Shown: positions 17,301 to 26,801, counted from the stretch's first letter. The stretch is 64,000 bases of DNA from JANNOG01 sp031398915 (GCA_031398915.1 JANNOG010000055.1:41280-105279), one strand, 5' to 3'. Notes: generated from the sequence alone by a model not told the origin. Translations and numbers: made by a program.

Positions 17301-18260
17301 ATGTCGACAACCCGCCGGGTAGGCCTGCTGGTCAATCCGCTCGCGGGGCGGGGCCAGGCAGGTGTGGTCGGTCGGGAGGCTGCGCTGCGCCTTCGCGGCA
17401 TGGGCCACGACGTCGCGGTATTCGACTCGACCTCGTTGACGGCGAGCATCGACGCCGTCGAGGCCGCGCTCGATTCGGGCGGGGTGGATGTCGTCGTGGT
17501 CGTCGGCGGCGACGGCGCCGTCAATCTGGCCGTCAACCTGCTGGCGAGCCACGACATCGCACTCGGGGTCGTGCCGGCGGGCACCGGTAACGACACCGCC
17601 CGCTCGTGGCGGATGCCGATGGACCCGGTGGCCGCACTGGACACGATCGACGCCTGCCTGCGCAGCGGGACCAGCCGAACCGTGGACACGGTCGCGATCA
17701 TGCGGCACGGCCTCGACGGCCCAGGGCGCGTGGACCTCAGCCTGACGCGTGACCGGTTCGCCGGGGTGATGGCGACAGGTTTCGATGCGGCAGTCAGTGA
17801 ACGCGCCAATCGCTGGAGCTGGCCTCGCGGTCCGGCCCGGTACAACCTGGCCATCGCCCGCGAGTTGCCGTTCTACCGGGCCCGGTCGTACCGACTGGAC
17901 CTGGACGGCGACACCTGGGACGTCGACGGCCTCCTGGTCTGTCTGGCCAGCACCGCGAGCTACGGCGGCGGGATGCAGATCGCTCCCACTGCGTCGGTGG
18001 TGGACGGCCTGATCGACATCGTGGTCGTGCACCCGGTCAGCACGCTGCGGTTCGTCCGAATGTTTCCCAAGGTCTACAAGGGAACGCACGTCGACCTCCC
18101 CGACGTGGAGGTCCGCCAGGCCAAGCGGGTAACGGTCACCACCACCGATTCACGTCCCCCTGTCGTGGCGTACGCGGACGGTGAGCGGATCGGCCCACTA
18201 CCGATAGTTGCCGAAGTACTACCCGGCGCCCTGCGCCTCCTCGCCCGCAGCGTCGGCTGA
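17301..18260 (+). CDS. Diacylglycerol kinase family lipid kinase
   Basis: ATP-dependent lipid kinase of the DAGK catalytic family (DgkB/YegS type), probably phosphorylating diacylglycerol or a related lipid at the inner membrane face. The 319-residue protein shows the glycine-rich nucleotide motif VVVGGDGAVN (about 68-77) and PAGTGNDTARS (about 92-102), and the second beta-domain with TASYGGGMQIAPTASVVDGLIDI. The last 90 residues form the conserved sandwich ending in YADGERIGPLP. ATG 17301 is chosen over an upstream in-frame GTG because MSTTRRVGLLVNPLAG is the family start. Confidence 0.92.
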   Translation: MSTTRRVGLLVNPLAGRGQAGVVGREAALRLRGMGHDVAVFDSTSLTASIDAVEAALDSGGVDVVVVVGGDGAVNLAVNLLASHDIALGVVPAGTGNDTARSWRMPMDPVAALDTIDACLRSGTSRTVDTVAIMRHGLDGPGRVDLSLTRDRFAGVMATGFDAAVSERANRWSWPRGPARYNLAIARELPFYRARSYRLDLDGDTWDVDGLLVCLASTASYGGGMQIAPTASVVDGLIDIVVVHPVSTLRFVRMFPKVYKGTHVDLPDVEVRQAKRVTVTTTDSRPPVVAYADGERIGPLPIVAEVLPGALRLLARSVG

Positions 18261-18269
18261 TCGGGGCCG

Positions 18270-18275
18270 TACCCT
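18270..18275 (+). promoter_or_regulatory. -10-like hexamer for leaderless helY
   Basis: TACCCT ends 6 bases before the helY ATG; no Shine-Dalgarno is visible in the 21-base gap. Confidence 0.5.
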
Positions 18276-18281
18276 GGGCCC

Positions 18282-21029
18282 ATGGCCAGCCCGGCAGAGC
18301 GGTTCGCCGCTGCCCAAGCCCGCCAACAGGAACAACGCTCACCACTGGGCCGGTTCATCGCCACTCTGCCGTTCGACCTCGACGACTTCCAGATCGAGGC
18401 GTGCCGTGCGGTGGCCGCCGGGCAGGGCGTGCTGGTCGCGGCTCCGACCGGCGCAGGCAAGACGGTGGTCGGTGAGTACGCGGTCTTCCACGCGCTCGCC
18501 GAGGGGCGGAAGGCGTTCTACACCACCCCGATCAAGGCACTCAGCAATCAGAAGTACGCCGAGCTGGCCGCAGCCCACGGCTCGGCGACCGTCGGGCTGC
18601 TCACCGGGGACGTCTCGATCAACAGCGAGGCGCCCGTGGTGGTCATGACGACCGAGGTGCTGCGCAACATGATCTATGCCAACTCGCCCACGCTGGGCGG
18701 GCTCGGCTGGGTGGTGATGGACGAGGTCCACTACCTTGCCGACCGCTTCCGTGGCGCGGTGTGGGAGGAGGTGATCATTCACCTCGCCGAGGACGTCCGA
18801 GTCGTCTCGCTGTCGGCCACCGTCAGCAACGCCGAGGAGTTCGGCGACTGGCTGGCAACGGTGCGCGGTCACACCTCGGTCGTGGTCTCCGAACATCGCC
18901 CGGTCCCGCTGTGGCAGCACGTCCTCGTGGAGCGACGGTTGCACGACCTCTTCGTCGATCCACAGGGGGATCCCGTGCTCGGCACACCGGGCGAGGCCGA
19001 CGTGATGGTCAACCCCGAACTCGTCGCTCTGGCGCGCGCCCACAGCCGGGCGGAACGGACCCAGCGTCCCGGTGCGGGGCGCCCACCCCGTGGCGGGCGT
19101 CGCCAGCGTGGCGCGGGTGTCCCCAGCCGGGTTGCCGTGGTCGAAACCCTCGACGGTCACGGGCTGTTGCCGGGGATCATCTTCGTGTTCAGTCGTGCGG
19201 GCTGTGATGCGGCGGTCGCCCAGTGTCTGCACTCCGGCCTGCGCCTGACCACTCCCGAACAACGTCTGGAGATCCGGCGGGTCGCGGAGGCACGGACGGC
19301 TGCCATCCCCAGCTCCGACCTGGCCGTCCTCGAATACACCCAGTGGTTGGAGGCGTTGGAGCGTGGCCTGGCCGCTCACCACGCAGGCCTGCTGCCGGCC
19401 TTCAAGGAGACCGTCGAGGTGCTGTTCCAGCGAGGCCTGGTCAAGGCGGTCTTCGCGACCGAGACGTTGGCGTTGGGCGTGAACATGCCGGCGCGATCGG
19501 TCGTTCTGGAACGTCTCGTCAAGTGGAACGGAGAAACCCATGCGGACCTGACGGCGGGGGAGTACACGCAGCTGACGGGACGGGCGGGGCGCCGTGGCAT
19601 CGACGTCGAGGGTCACGCCGTCGTGCTGTGGGCCGACGGGTTGGACCCCGATCATGTCGCAGGGCTCGCCTCGACCCGGACGTACCCGCTGCGCTCCAGC
19701 TTCAGGCCGACGTACTCGATGGCCGTCAACCTGGTCGACACCGTCGGTCGTGAGGCAGCCCGCGAGATCCTCGAAACCTCGTTCGCGCAGTTCCAGGCCG
19801 ACCGGTCAGTCGTCGGCCTCGCCCGCCAGGCGCGCCGCCAGGCCGAGGCGATCGCCGGATACACCGACTCCATGGGATGCCATCTCGGCGACATCGAGGA
19901 GTACCTGAATCTGCGACGGGCCGCCGACGACACCGAACAACGCCTGGCCCGTGGGCCGCGACGAACAGTCGCCTCGGGCGTCCTCCACCGGGGTGACGTC
20001 ATCCGGGTACCGGGCGGGCGCGTCGCCGGCTGGGTGATCGTGCTGGATCCCGGAGACGCGGGTGGTGCCTCCGGAGGCAATCCGACAGTTCTCACCTCCG
20101 ACCGGCAGATCCGTCGAATCCCGCTGAACGACGTCGACGAGTCGCTGGCGGCCGCCGCGACGGTACGGATCCCGCGAGATTTCGCGATCGGCGATCCTCG
20201 CTCGCGTCGCGAGCTGGTTGCCAAGATGCGTACCGCCCTGGCCGATCGAGGGACTCCGGCACCACACCGCAACACGCACGAGCCCGCCCGCCACAGCGGC
20301 GATGCCGCGGCCGTCGAGGTCAGGAGCCGACTGCGGGCCCACCCGTGTCACGGCTGCTCGGACCTCGCCGAGCACCTCCGATGGGCGGATCGCCGGGCCC
20401 GCGCCACGACCGATCACCAGGTCACCCAGCGGCGGATCGAGGGCCGGACGGCGTCGATCGCGCGCGCCTTCGATCAGGTGTGCGAGGTCCTGGAGTCACT
20501 CGACTACCTCGACGGTGACACGGTGACCGAGCACGGCCAGCATCTCAGGCGGATCTACAGCCAGGCCGACCTCGTCATCGCCGAGTGCCTGCGTGAGGGA
20601 GTCTGGGACGGCCTCGACGCACCGGGACTCGCGGCGGCGGTCTCCACCCTGGTGTACGAGGCACGCCGCGAGGGGGCGCCCGCGTCACCTCGACCGCAGG
20701 GGGCCCGAGTCGCGGTCGCCATGCAGGACACCGCTCGGGTGTGGGCCCGGGTGCGAGACCTCGAGATCGAACACCGGCTGCCACCGACCCCCGAACCCGA
20801 CGTCGGCTTCGCGGGAGTCGTCCATCGGTGGACACGGGGAATGGGCCTGGCAGAGGTGCTGGACGGCAGCGACCTGACCCCGGGCGACTTCGTCCGGTGG
20901 TGCCGCCAGACCCTGGACGTCCTCGACCAGGTGGCCGCCCTGTCGGGGGCCGCCAGCCCGCTGGGCGTCGCGGCCACGACGGCCATCTCGCACGTGCGTC
21001 GTGGGGTCGTCGAGTCCACCGTCGCCTAG
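18282..21029 (+). CDS. helY: Ski2/Mtr4-like DEVH-box RNA helicase HelY
   Basis: Superfamily 2 helicase related to eukaryotic Ski2/Mtr4, probably acting on structured RNA. In 915 residues: Walker A APTGAGKT (54-61), Walker B/motif II DEVH (about 147-150), motif III SLSATVSNAEEF, motif V TETLALGVNMPA, and motif VI QLTGRAGRRGID. The C-terminal part (about 600-915) matches the arch and helical-bundle region of DSHCT helicases. An Arg/Gly-rich insertion (about 255-285: RPGAGRPPRGGRRQRG) could bind RNA. The stop shares a CTAG with the stop of the convergent exonuclease gene. Confidence 0.94.
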   Translation: MASPAERFAAAQARQQEQRSPLGRFIATLPFDLDDFQIEACRAVAAGQGVLVAAPTGAGKTVVGEYAVFHALAEGRKAFYTTPIKALSNQKYAELAAAHGSATVGLLTGDVSINSEAPVVVMTTEVLRNMIYANSPTLGGLGWVVMDEVHYLADRFRGAVWEEVIIHLAEDVRVVSLSATVSNAEEFGDWLATVRGHTSVVVSEHRPVPLWQHVLVERRLHDLFVDPQGDPVLGTPGEADVMVNPELVALARAHSRAERTQRPGAGRPPRGGRRQRGAGVPSRVAVVETLDGHGLLPGIIFVFSRAGCDAAVAQCLHSGLRLTTPEQRLEIRRVAEARTAAIPSSDLAVLEYTQWLEALERGLAAHHAGLLPAFKETVEVLFQRGLVKAVFATETLALGVNMPARSVVLERLVKWNGETHADLTAGEYTQLTGRAGRRGIDVEGHAVVLWADGLDPDHVAGLASTRTYPLRSSFRPTYSMAVNLVDTVGREAAREILETSFAQFQADRSVVGLARQARRQAEAIAGYTDSMGCHLGDIEEYLNLRRAADDTEQRLARGPRRTVASGVLHRGDVIRVPGGRVAGWVIVLDPGDAGGASGGNPTVLTSDRQIRRIPLNDVDESLAAAATVRIPRDFAIGDPRSRRELVAKMRTALADRGTPAPHRNTHEPARHSGDAAAVEVRSRLRAHPCHGCSDLAEHLRWADRRARATTDHQVTQRRIEGRTASIARAFDQVCEVLESLDYLDGDTVTEHGQHLRRIYSQADLVIAECLREGVWDGLDAPGLAAAVSTLVYEARREGAPASPRPQGARVAVAMQDTARVWARVRDLEIEHRLPPTPEPDVGFAGVVHRWTRGMGLAEVLDGSDLTPGDFVRWCRQTLDVLDQVAALSGAASPLGVAATTAISHVRRGVVESTVA

Positions 21030-22033
21030 CCGGGGCGCAGGCGGTCGAGCGCCGCGAGGACGCGGTTGACCGTCGATCGGATTCCCCACCGATCGGCGAA
21101 GGCAGCCAGTTCCGGCACGTCGGGGGGAGTGCTGCGCAGACCTGTGACCTCGCGCAACTCCCCGGCAGGGTAGGAGGTGAGCGCGGTGTCGATCACCGCG
21201 GTCGCAGCGATCCGGGCTGCCGCGATGTCGTCGACCGAGGCCACCAGCTTGCTCCGATGACCCGACGCCATCGTCGTGTCGGGGTCGCGCGCAGCAGCCA
21301 ACAGTCCGTCCAGACCACCGAACCTGCCGACGAGGTCCGCGGCCGTCTTCTCGCCGATTCCCTTGACCCCGGGCAGTCCGTCGCTGGGGTCGCCGCGTAG
21401 CACGGCCATGTCGAGATAGTCCCGCCCCGACCTGACGCCGTAGCGGCGCAACAGCCCGGCCTGGTCGACGACGTCGAGGTTGGCGACGCCCTTGCCGATG
21501 TACGCCACCCGAACCCGGCGTGCGTCGTCGACCAGTTGGAACAGGTCGCGGTCGCCGCTCACCACGACGACGTCATCCACCCGGTCATCCTGATCGCCGC
21601 CCGCCACCTTCACGTCGCGCACCGCCGACCACCGAGCCGCCAGGGTGGCGACCACGTCGTCCGCCTCGTATCCGCGGGCCTCGACCCGGGCCAAGCCCAG
21701 CAGGGCCAACGCCTGCGCGATGAGTGGAACCTGCACGCTCAGCTCGTCCGGTACCTCCTCGGCGTCGGCCGCATCGTCACGGACCCGGACCCGGACGACC
21801 CGGTGCGCCTTGTACGAGGGGACCGCGGCCACTCGGAAGGCCGGTCGCCAATCGGCATCCCAGCAGGCGGCGTACGCATCGGGTCGAAATCGGTCGATCA
21901 GCGTCGCGGTCATGTCCAGGTAGCCGCGGAGCGCGTTCACGGGAGCCCCGTCGGGGGAGCGGAACGTGCCCGGGACGCCGAAGAACGCCCGGAAATACAG
22001 GGTGGCCGCGTCGACGGCCAACAGGGTAGCCAC
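21026..22033 (-). CDS. 5'-3' exonuclease (Pol I N-terminal/FEN-like domain, stand-alone)
   Basis: Stand-alone flap/5'-nuclease of the PIN-like FEN family, homologous to the N-terminal domain of DNA polymerase I; a role in Okazaki fragment or repair processing is likely. The 335-residue protein has conserved acidic metal ligands (LAVDAATLYFRAFF, CWDADW, GYEADDVVATLA, VVSGDRDLFQLV) and the helix-hairpin-helix GVKGIGEKTAADLV. An acidic insertion GGDQDDRVDD precedes the VSGDRD motif. An open frame continues upstream, but GTG 22033 has TAGCGT 7 bases before it and starts the family alignment. The M. tuberculosis counterpart lies in the same place near helY. Confidence 0.92.
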   Translation of the reverse strand: MATLLAVDAATLYFRAFFGVPGTFRSPDGAPVNALRGYLDMTATLIDRFRPDAYAACWDADWRPAFRVAAVPSYKAHRVVRVRVRDDAADAEEVPDELSVQVPLIAQALALLGLARVEARGYEADDVVATLAARWSAVRDVKVAGGDQDDRVDDVVVVSGDRDLFQLVDDARRVRVAYIGKGVANLDVVDQAGLLRRYGVRSGRDYLDMAVLRGDPSDGLPGVKGIGEKTAADLVGRFGGLDGLLAAARDPDTTMASGHRSKLVASVDDIAAARIAATAVIDTALTSYPAGELREVTGLRSTPPDVPELAAFADRWGIRSTVNRVLAALDRLRPG

Positions 22034-22040
22034 GGCCCCG

Positions 22041-22046
22041 ACGCTA
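22041..22046 (-). promoter_or_regulatory. -10-like hexamer for the exonuclease gene
   Basis: On the minus strand TAGCGT ends 7 bases before GTG 22033. The intergenic space to the divergent amidohydrolase is only 33 bases, so both promoters must lie close together or overlap. Confidence 0.4.
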
Positions 22047-22066
22047 CGCCGCGAGACGATGTGCCG

Positions 22067-23734
22067 GTGAGTGTCGACGCGCGAGCCGCCCGAGTCCTCT
22101 ATCGCCACGGCAACGTGCACACCCCCGCCTACCCGGATGCGCAGGCGATGCTCGTCGAGGGCGCGACCGTCGCGTGGGTGGGCTCCGACAGCGCCGCGTC
22201 GACGTTCGCCGAATCCGGTGACCTCACCGTGGTCGACCTCGCCGGAGCGCTGGTCACACCCGCGTTCGTGGACGCTCACGTGCACTGCCTCGATACCGGG
22301 CTGCAGCACATCGGTGTGGACCTGGCGTCGGCCACCACGGTCACCGACATCCTCGACCGCGTCCGGGCAACTGCCAACCGGCGACCGGGGGCGACGATCA
22401 CCGGCCACGGCTGGGACGAGGCCGCTCTGCACGAGCAACGTCCACCGACCATCGACGAGCTCAGCCTCGCGGGTGGCGGAAGCCCGGTCTACCTCAGCCG
22501 AATCGACGTCCACTCGGCCGTGGTCTCGTGGTCGTTGGCCGACGCCGCCGGCCTGACGTCGCGGACCGGGTGGTCACCGAGTGGGCTGGTCCGCGCCGAC
22601 GCCCACCACGCTGCCCGCGCCGCAGCGCGCACCCTGACCCCCGACGAGCGGCGCGAGGCTCACCTGGCGGCACTGCGTGCGGCCGCGCAGGTCGGCATCG
22701 GCTACCTCCACGAGATGTCCGGTCCCGACCTGGTGGGCCTCGACGACCTCGCCCCCCTGCTGCTCATTGCGCGAGAGGTCGGCGTCCGGGTGATCGCCTA
22801 CTGGGCTGCCCTCGCCGCAGACCAGTCGATAGCCCAGGCCCTGGCCACGTCCGGAGCGACCGCCGAGATTGCCGGCCTCGGCGGCGACCTGTGTGTCGAC
22901 GGTTCGATCGGGTCGAGAACCGCGGCCATGCGGGAGGCCTACATCGACGGGCGTGAGGGCGACGACCACGCCAGTGGCCGGCTGTACCTGTCGGCGGCGG
23001 ACGTTGCCGGGCACGTCACAGCCTGTGGGATCGCGGGCGTCCAGGCGGGGTTCCACGTCATCGGCGACGCGGGACTGGATGCGGTACTCGACGGCCTCGA
23101 CGAGGTCGCCGGGCGTCACGGAGCGGCGGTGGTCCGCCGAGCCAGGGTCCGGCTGGAACACGTCGAGACCGCCGACGACGACCAGATCGCGCGCCTCGCC
23201 GGTCACGGTGCCACAGCCAGCGTCCAACCCGCGTTCGACGCCATCTGGGGCGGCCCGGAGGGGATGTACCGGCGTCGCCTGGGCGAGGAGCGTGGCGGAC
23301 GCCTCAATCGCTTCGCCAGCATGGCGGCTGCAGGTGTCCCGCTGGCGATGGGGTCGGACTCACCCGTCACCCCCTTCGACCCGTGGGGTGCTGTCGCAGC
23401 GGCCACCTCGCACTTCGAGCCTGGTGAGCGGATCAGTGCTCGGGCTGCCTTCGCCGCGCACACTCGCGGTGCGCACCGAGCCGCAGGGGGACTCACGACC
23501 GGGGAGGCCGCCCCGACGGGGGTGCTGGCTCCCGGGGCCGTGGCCTCGTTCGCCGTCTGGAATGCCGATCAGCTGGTCGTGTGGGCGCCGGACGACCGGG
23601 TGCAGGCATGGAGTACCGATCCACGTTCGGGCACCGCCCCCCTACCCGATGTCTCAGGCGGTCGCGAACGTCCGGCGTGCCTGCGCACGGTCGTCGACGG
23701 GATCGTCGTGTTCGACGCCGGGGTCCTACCCTGA
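22067..23734 (+). CDS. Amidohydrolase family protein (YtcJ/amidohydrolase-3 type)
   Basis: Metal-dependent hydrolase; substrate unknown. The 555-residue sequence shows the metal motif FVDAHVHCLD (His71 and His73), a candidate metal-ligand His in HVIGDAGLDAVL, RVRLEHVETADDDQI, and the conserved Asp in MGSDSPVTPFDPW, all typical of the YtcJ-like group that is often annotated as exoenzyme-regulatory protein AepA. GTG 22067 is chosen; GTG 22061 is equally in frame. The stop is 4 bases from the lnt start, which suggests co-expression, although lnt has its own -10-like hexamer. Confidence 0.88.
   Translation: MSVDARAARVLYRHGNVHTPAYPDAQAMLVEGATVAWVGSDSAASTFAESGDLTVVDLAGALVTPAFVDAHVHCLDTGLQHIGVDLASATTVTDILDRVRATANRRPGATITGHGWDEAALHEQRPPTIDELSLAGGGSPVYLSRIDVHSAVVSWSLADAAGLTSRTGWSPSGLVRADAHHAARAAARTLTPDERREAHLAALRAAAQVGIGYLHEMSGPDLVGLDDLAPLLLIAREVGVRVIAYWAALAADQSIAQALATSGATAEIAGLGGDLCVDGSIGSRTAAMREAYIDGREGDDHASGRLYLSAADVAGHVTACGIAGVQAGFHVIGDAGLDAVLDGLDEVAGRHGAAVVRRARVRLEHVETADDDQIARLAGHGATASVQPAFDAIWGGPEGMYRRRLGEERGGRLNRFASMAAAGVPLAMGSDSPVTPFDPWGAVAAATSHFEPGERISARAAFAAHTRGAHRAAGGLTTGEAAPTGVLAPGAVASFAVWNADQLVVWAPDDRVQAWSTDPRSGTAPLPDVSGGRERPACLRTVVDGIVVFDAGVLP
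23727..23732 (+). promoter_or_regulatory. -10-like hexamer for leaderless lnt
   Basis: TACCCT lies within the last codons of the amidohydrolase gene and ends 6 bases before the lnt GTG. Confidence 0.45.
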
Positions 23735-23738
23735 TCCG

Positions 23739-25406
23739 GTGACTGTCACGGCACCGCCACCACCTCCTGCACCGACAGCCTCACCGGACGATCCGGGTGC
23801 CGACGGGGCCCGTCCGGGGCAGGCCACCGGACGGATGCCGCGGCTGCTCGCCGCGACGTCGGCAGTGGCCGGCGGGCTGTTGCTGGACACCGCCTTTCCA
23901 GGAGTGGGGGCATGGCCACTGGCGCTGGTGGCGCCGGCGTTGCTGCTGTTCGCCGTGCGCGGGCGGAGCGCCGCCGGTGGTTTCGGGATGTCCGTCCTGT
24001 TCGGGCTCGCCTTCCTGGTGCCGCATCTCTACTGGATCGGCACCCTCGTGGGCGCCCTGCCGTGGTTGGCTCTCGCCCTGCTGGAGGCCGCCCTGCTGGC
24101 GACCGTGGGCCTGCTGTGGCCGGCGTGTTGGCGCCTCGCCGAACGCCGGGGGTGGGCGTGGTCACTGCCCCTGACCACCGGGGCGGTCTGGGTCGCCGCG
24201 GAGGCCTTGCGGGCACGGGCCCCGTTCGGCGGCTTCCCGTGGGCGCGGATCGCGTTCTCGCAGGCAGATTCGCCATTGGTGTGGCTCGCACCGCTCGGTG
24301 GCGCACCAGGGGTGGGCTTCGCAGTGGTGGCGGTCTCGGCATCCATCGCCCTCATGACGGTCCGGATCATCCGGCTGCGAGGTCACGGTGGCGGGGTGCG
24401 CCCGATCGTGGTGGCAGCCGTACCGGCCGTCGTGGCCGTGGTCGCCGTGGTGGTGGGGGTCGGCGTCGGCCAGCTGGCAGCGGACACCCGACGGGCAGGG
24501 GACACCTCGATCACGGTGGCCGCGATCCAGGGCAACGTGCCGCGTGCCGGTCTGGACTTCAACGCCGAGCGACGCGCCGTCACGGACAATCACGCCGGCG
24601 TCACCCGCGAATTGGCGCAGCGGATCGACTCGGGCGAGGTCGACCCGGTGGACGTGGTGATCTGGCCCGAGAACGCCTCCGACATCGACCCGCTCCGCAG
24701 CCCGGATGCTGAGGCGGTGATCTCGGCGGCGACCGACGCGATCGACGCACCGGTTCTGGTGGGTGCCGTACTGCGCGAACCGGGCGACGACCTCACCAAC
24801 GCGATTCTGGTGTGGGAGCCGGGGACGGGCTATCGCGGGGACGCCGACGGCCGCTACGCCAAGCAGCGACCCGTACCGTTCGCCGAATACATTCCGTACC
24901 GGGCGTTCTTCCGGGCGATCACACCCCTGGTGGACGAGGTGCCGCGCAACTTCGCCCCGGGCCCAGGGCCACGGGTGTTGACCGTCGGAGAAGCCGTCAT
25001 CGGTCCCGTCATCTGCTTCGAGGTGGCCGACGACGTCGTCGTGGTCAACCAGGTCCGGGCGGGCGCCACACTGCTGGCGGTGCCGACCAACAATGCCACG
25101 TTCGGGTTCAGTGACGAGAGCACCCAGCAACTGGCGATGACCCGCTTCCGCGCTGTCGAATACGGGCGCACGACCGTCCAGGCATCGACTGTGGGGGTGA
25201 GCGCAGTAGTCATGCCGGACGGTGCCATGTCGCGCACCACCGAGTTGTTCACAGCTGATTCGCTGGTCGCCGAGGTTCCGCTGCGGTCGGGTCTGACACC
25301 GTCGGCGTATCTGGGACAAGGCCCCGAATGGGTGGTCGCCATCCTCGTCGCCATCGCCGGCGTCATGCTGATCGGCGTCCGGATCGGGCGGGCCCGCCGC
25401 CGGTGA
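23739..25406 (+). CDS. lnt: Apolipoprotein N-acyltransferase Lnt
   Basis: Integral membrane enzyme that transfers a third acyl chain to the N-terminal Cys of lipoproteins. The 555-residue protein has a Pro-rich cytosolic leader (1-35), about six hydrophobic segments (40-250), then the nitrilase domain with Glu311 (IWPEN), Lys375 (RYAKQRPVPF) and Cys426 (VICFEV) forming the catalytic triad, and a last membrane segment near residue 530-548. In mycobacteria Lnt is fused to or next to Ppm1; here the stop overlaps the ppm1 start (GTGA). The lipoprotein FKBP at 12199 is a plausible client. Confidence 0.94.
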   Translation: MTVTAPPPPPAPTASPDDPGADGARPGQATGRMPRLLAATSAVAGGLLLDTAFPGVGAWPLALVAPALLLFAVRGRSAAGGFGMSVLFGLAFLVPHLYWIGTLVGALPWLALALLEAALLATVGLLWPACWRLAERRGWAWSLPLTTGAVWVAAEALRARAPFGGFPWARIAFSQADSPLVWLAPLGGAPGVGFAVVAVSASIALMTVRIIRLRGHGGGVRPIVVAAVPAVVAVVAVVVGVGVGQLAADTRRAGDTSITVAAIQGNVPRAGLDFNAERRAVTDNHAGVTRELAQRIDSGEVDPVDVVIWPENASDIDPLRSPDAEAVISAATDAIDAPVLVGAVLREPGDDLTNAILVWEPGTGYRGDADGRYAKQRPVPFAEYIPYRAFFRAITPLVDEVPRNFAPGPGPRVLTVGEAVIGPVICFEVADDVVVVNQVRAGATLLAVPTNNATFGFSDESTQQLAMTRFRAVEYGRTTVQASTVGVSAVVMPDGAMSRTTELFTADSLVAEVPLRSGLTPSAYLGQGPEWVVAILVAIAGVMLIGVRIGRARRR

Positions 25407-26152
25407 ACGTACCCAGCACGGTGGTGTGCATTCCCACGTACAACGAGATCGACAGCCTCCCGGTGACGTTGACCGGCCTGCTGGACGCTGCGCCGTCGGT
25501 TCACGTGCTGGTGGTGGACGATGGCTCGCCCGACGGCACCGGGCGGTGGGCGCAGGGCCAGGCGGACAGCGACGAGCGCGTGCACGTCCTGCACCGCAGT
25601 GGCAAGCAGGGTCTGGGCGCAGCCTATCGGGCAGGGTTCGCGTGGGCGCTGGAGCGCGACTACGAGGTGATCTGTGAGATGGACGCGGACGGGTCCCATC
25701 GACCCGAGCAATTCCCGTCACTGTTGACGGCGGTGATGGGAGGCGCAGATCTGGCCATCGGATCGCGCTGGGTCCGTGGCGGGGGAGTGGAGAACTGGCC
25801 CACCTCGCGCAAGATAATCAGCCAGGGTGGCAATTTGTACACCCGGATAGCCCTGGGCATTGATGTGAACGATGCGACTGCCGGTTTCCGCGCCTTCAGA
25901 CGAGCCACGCTGGTGGCCCTCGACGTCGCGCGCGTCACGTCGTCGGGCTACTGCTTCCAGATCGACATGACGTGGCGCGTACTCCAGGGCGGGGGGAGCG
26001 TGGTCGAGGTCCCGATCAGCTTCGTCGAGCGCGTCTCCGGCAGATCCAAGATGAGTAGGGCGATCGTCGCCGAGGCGTTGTGGCGGGTCACCGTGTGGGG
26101 TGCCCGCCACCGCGCGGGCCAACTGCGCCGGTTGATTACGCGGACAGCTTGA
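25403..26152 (+). CDS. ppm1: Polyprenol monophosphomannose synthase Ppm1
   Basis: GT2 glycosyltransferase that moves mannose from GDP-mannose to polyprenyl phosphate, supplying the lipid donor for lipoglycan and protein mannosylation. The 249-residue protein starts VVCIPTYNEIDSLPVTL, has VLVVDDGSPDGTG, and the metal-binding DxD in EMDADGSH (Asp94, Asp96), then the acceptor-loop region with WPTSRKIISQGGNLY and ATAGFRAFRR. The GTG start overlaps the lnt stop. Its last 17 bases overlap the 3' end of the convergent rbpA gene. Confidence 0.94.
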   Translation: MNVPSTVVCIPTYNEIDSLPVTLTGLLDAAPSVHVLVVDDGSPDGTGRWAQGQADSDERVHVLHRSGKQGLGAAYRAGFAWALERDYEVICEMDADGSHRPEQFPSLLTAVMGGADLAIGSRWVRGGGVENWPTSRKIISQGGNLYTRIALGIDVNDATAGFRAFRRATLVALDVARVTSSGYCFQIDMTWRVLQGGGSVVEVPISFVERVSGRSKMSRAIVAEALWRVTVWGARHRAGQLRRLITRTA

Positions 26153-26480
26153 GCTTTCCTGCCCTGAGCAGGGCCAGCCGCTCTTCGAGCAGTTCTTCCA
26201 GCTCGGGGATGGTCCTGCGCTCGAGCAACATGTCCCAGTGAGTACGAACGGGACGGGTCGCCTTCGCCTCGGGGCGTTGCGCGTTACGGAGCAGGCCTTC
26301 GGCGCCACAGCGACATTCCCACAACGACGGCACGTCGGCCTCGATCGAGAACGGCACTGTTGTCACGTGCCCATTAGGGCAGTCGTACGCCGCCAGTTGG
26401 CGAGGCGCAGGTTCGACCGCGACTTCCGATTCGAGGCTGACGGTGCCTAGGCGGGAGCCTCGCAGGTTGCGTTCGCTCAT
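26136..26480 (-). CDS. rbpA: RNA polymerase-binding protein RbpA
   Basis: Actinobacterial transcription factor that binds RNA polymerase and group 1/2 sigma factors and stabilises open complexes. The 114-residue protein has the N-terminal tail MSERNLRGSRLGTVSLESE, the core with CPNGHVTTVPF and LWECRCGAEG, the basic linker (KATRPVRTHWDMLLERR), and the helical sigma-interaction domain (TIPELEELLEERLALLRAG). ATG 26480 has GGAAGGGTGAGG just upstream. Two ATG-proximal Cys pairs may bind zinc as in Streptomyces RbpA. Confidence 0.96.
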   Translation of the reverse strand: MSERNLRGSRLGTVSLESEVAVEPAPRQLAAYDCPNGHVTTVPFSIEADVPSLWECRCGAEGLLRNAQRPEAKATRPVRTHWDMLLERRTIPELEELLEERLALLRAGKLKLSA

Positions 26481-26801
26481 GTCCTCACCCTTCCGACGGG
26501 TAGGCCGTCCAGACCTCGGCGGACCCGAGGTCGTTCGCTACGCGATCGCCGTCCCACCGACAACGACCGCCCCCAGCGGGGTGTTCCCCGGAGGTATGGA
26601 TGGTTCGGTGCAGGTCGCTGAACGGATTGGGCGGCTCCGTCGACGGCGCCGATAAGAGAAGTTATGACAAAACCAGATCTCAGGGCCGACGCGTTCCTGC
26701 GCCTCCGGCATCGCCCCGCTACAGGCAGGCGCGTCACGGAACTGGCGGTGTCACGCAACTGCCAGGTCACGCAACTGCCATGTCGCGCAGCTACGGAGGC
26801 G
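26481..26801. other. Intergenic region between rbpA and the Hsp70-TSP3 gene
   Basis: 321 bases without a convincing gene. It must hold the rbpA promoter (reading left); I see no clear -35/-10 pair, and no obvious sigma-R type GGAAT/GTT pair at the right spacing. A locally AT-richer segment (about 26651-26680) is the most promoter-like part. The end next to the Hsp70 stop contains a group of short direct repeats, listed separately. Short open frames on both strands here have atypical low-complexity products and were not accepted as genes. Confidence 0.6.
26733..26796. repeat. Cluster of three to four short direct repeats
   Basis: Copies of gtcacgcaactgcca begin at 26750 and 26766 (identical), a diverged copy begins at 26733 and a weaker partial copy at 26782, so the period is 16-17 bases. 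They lie 6-70 bases downstream of the stop codon of the Hsp70-TSP3 gene. No T-tract or strong hairpin that would mark an intrinsic terminator is seen. Confidence 0.65.
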
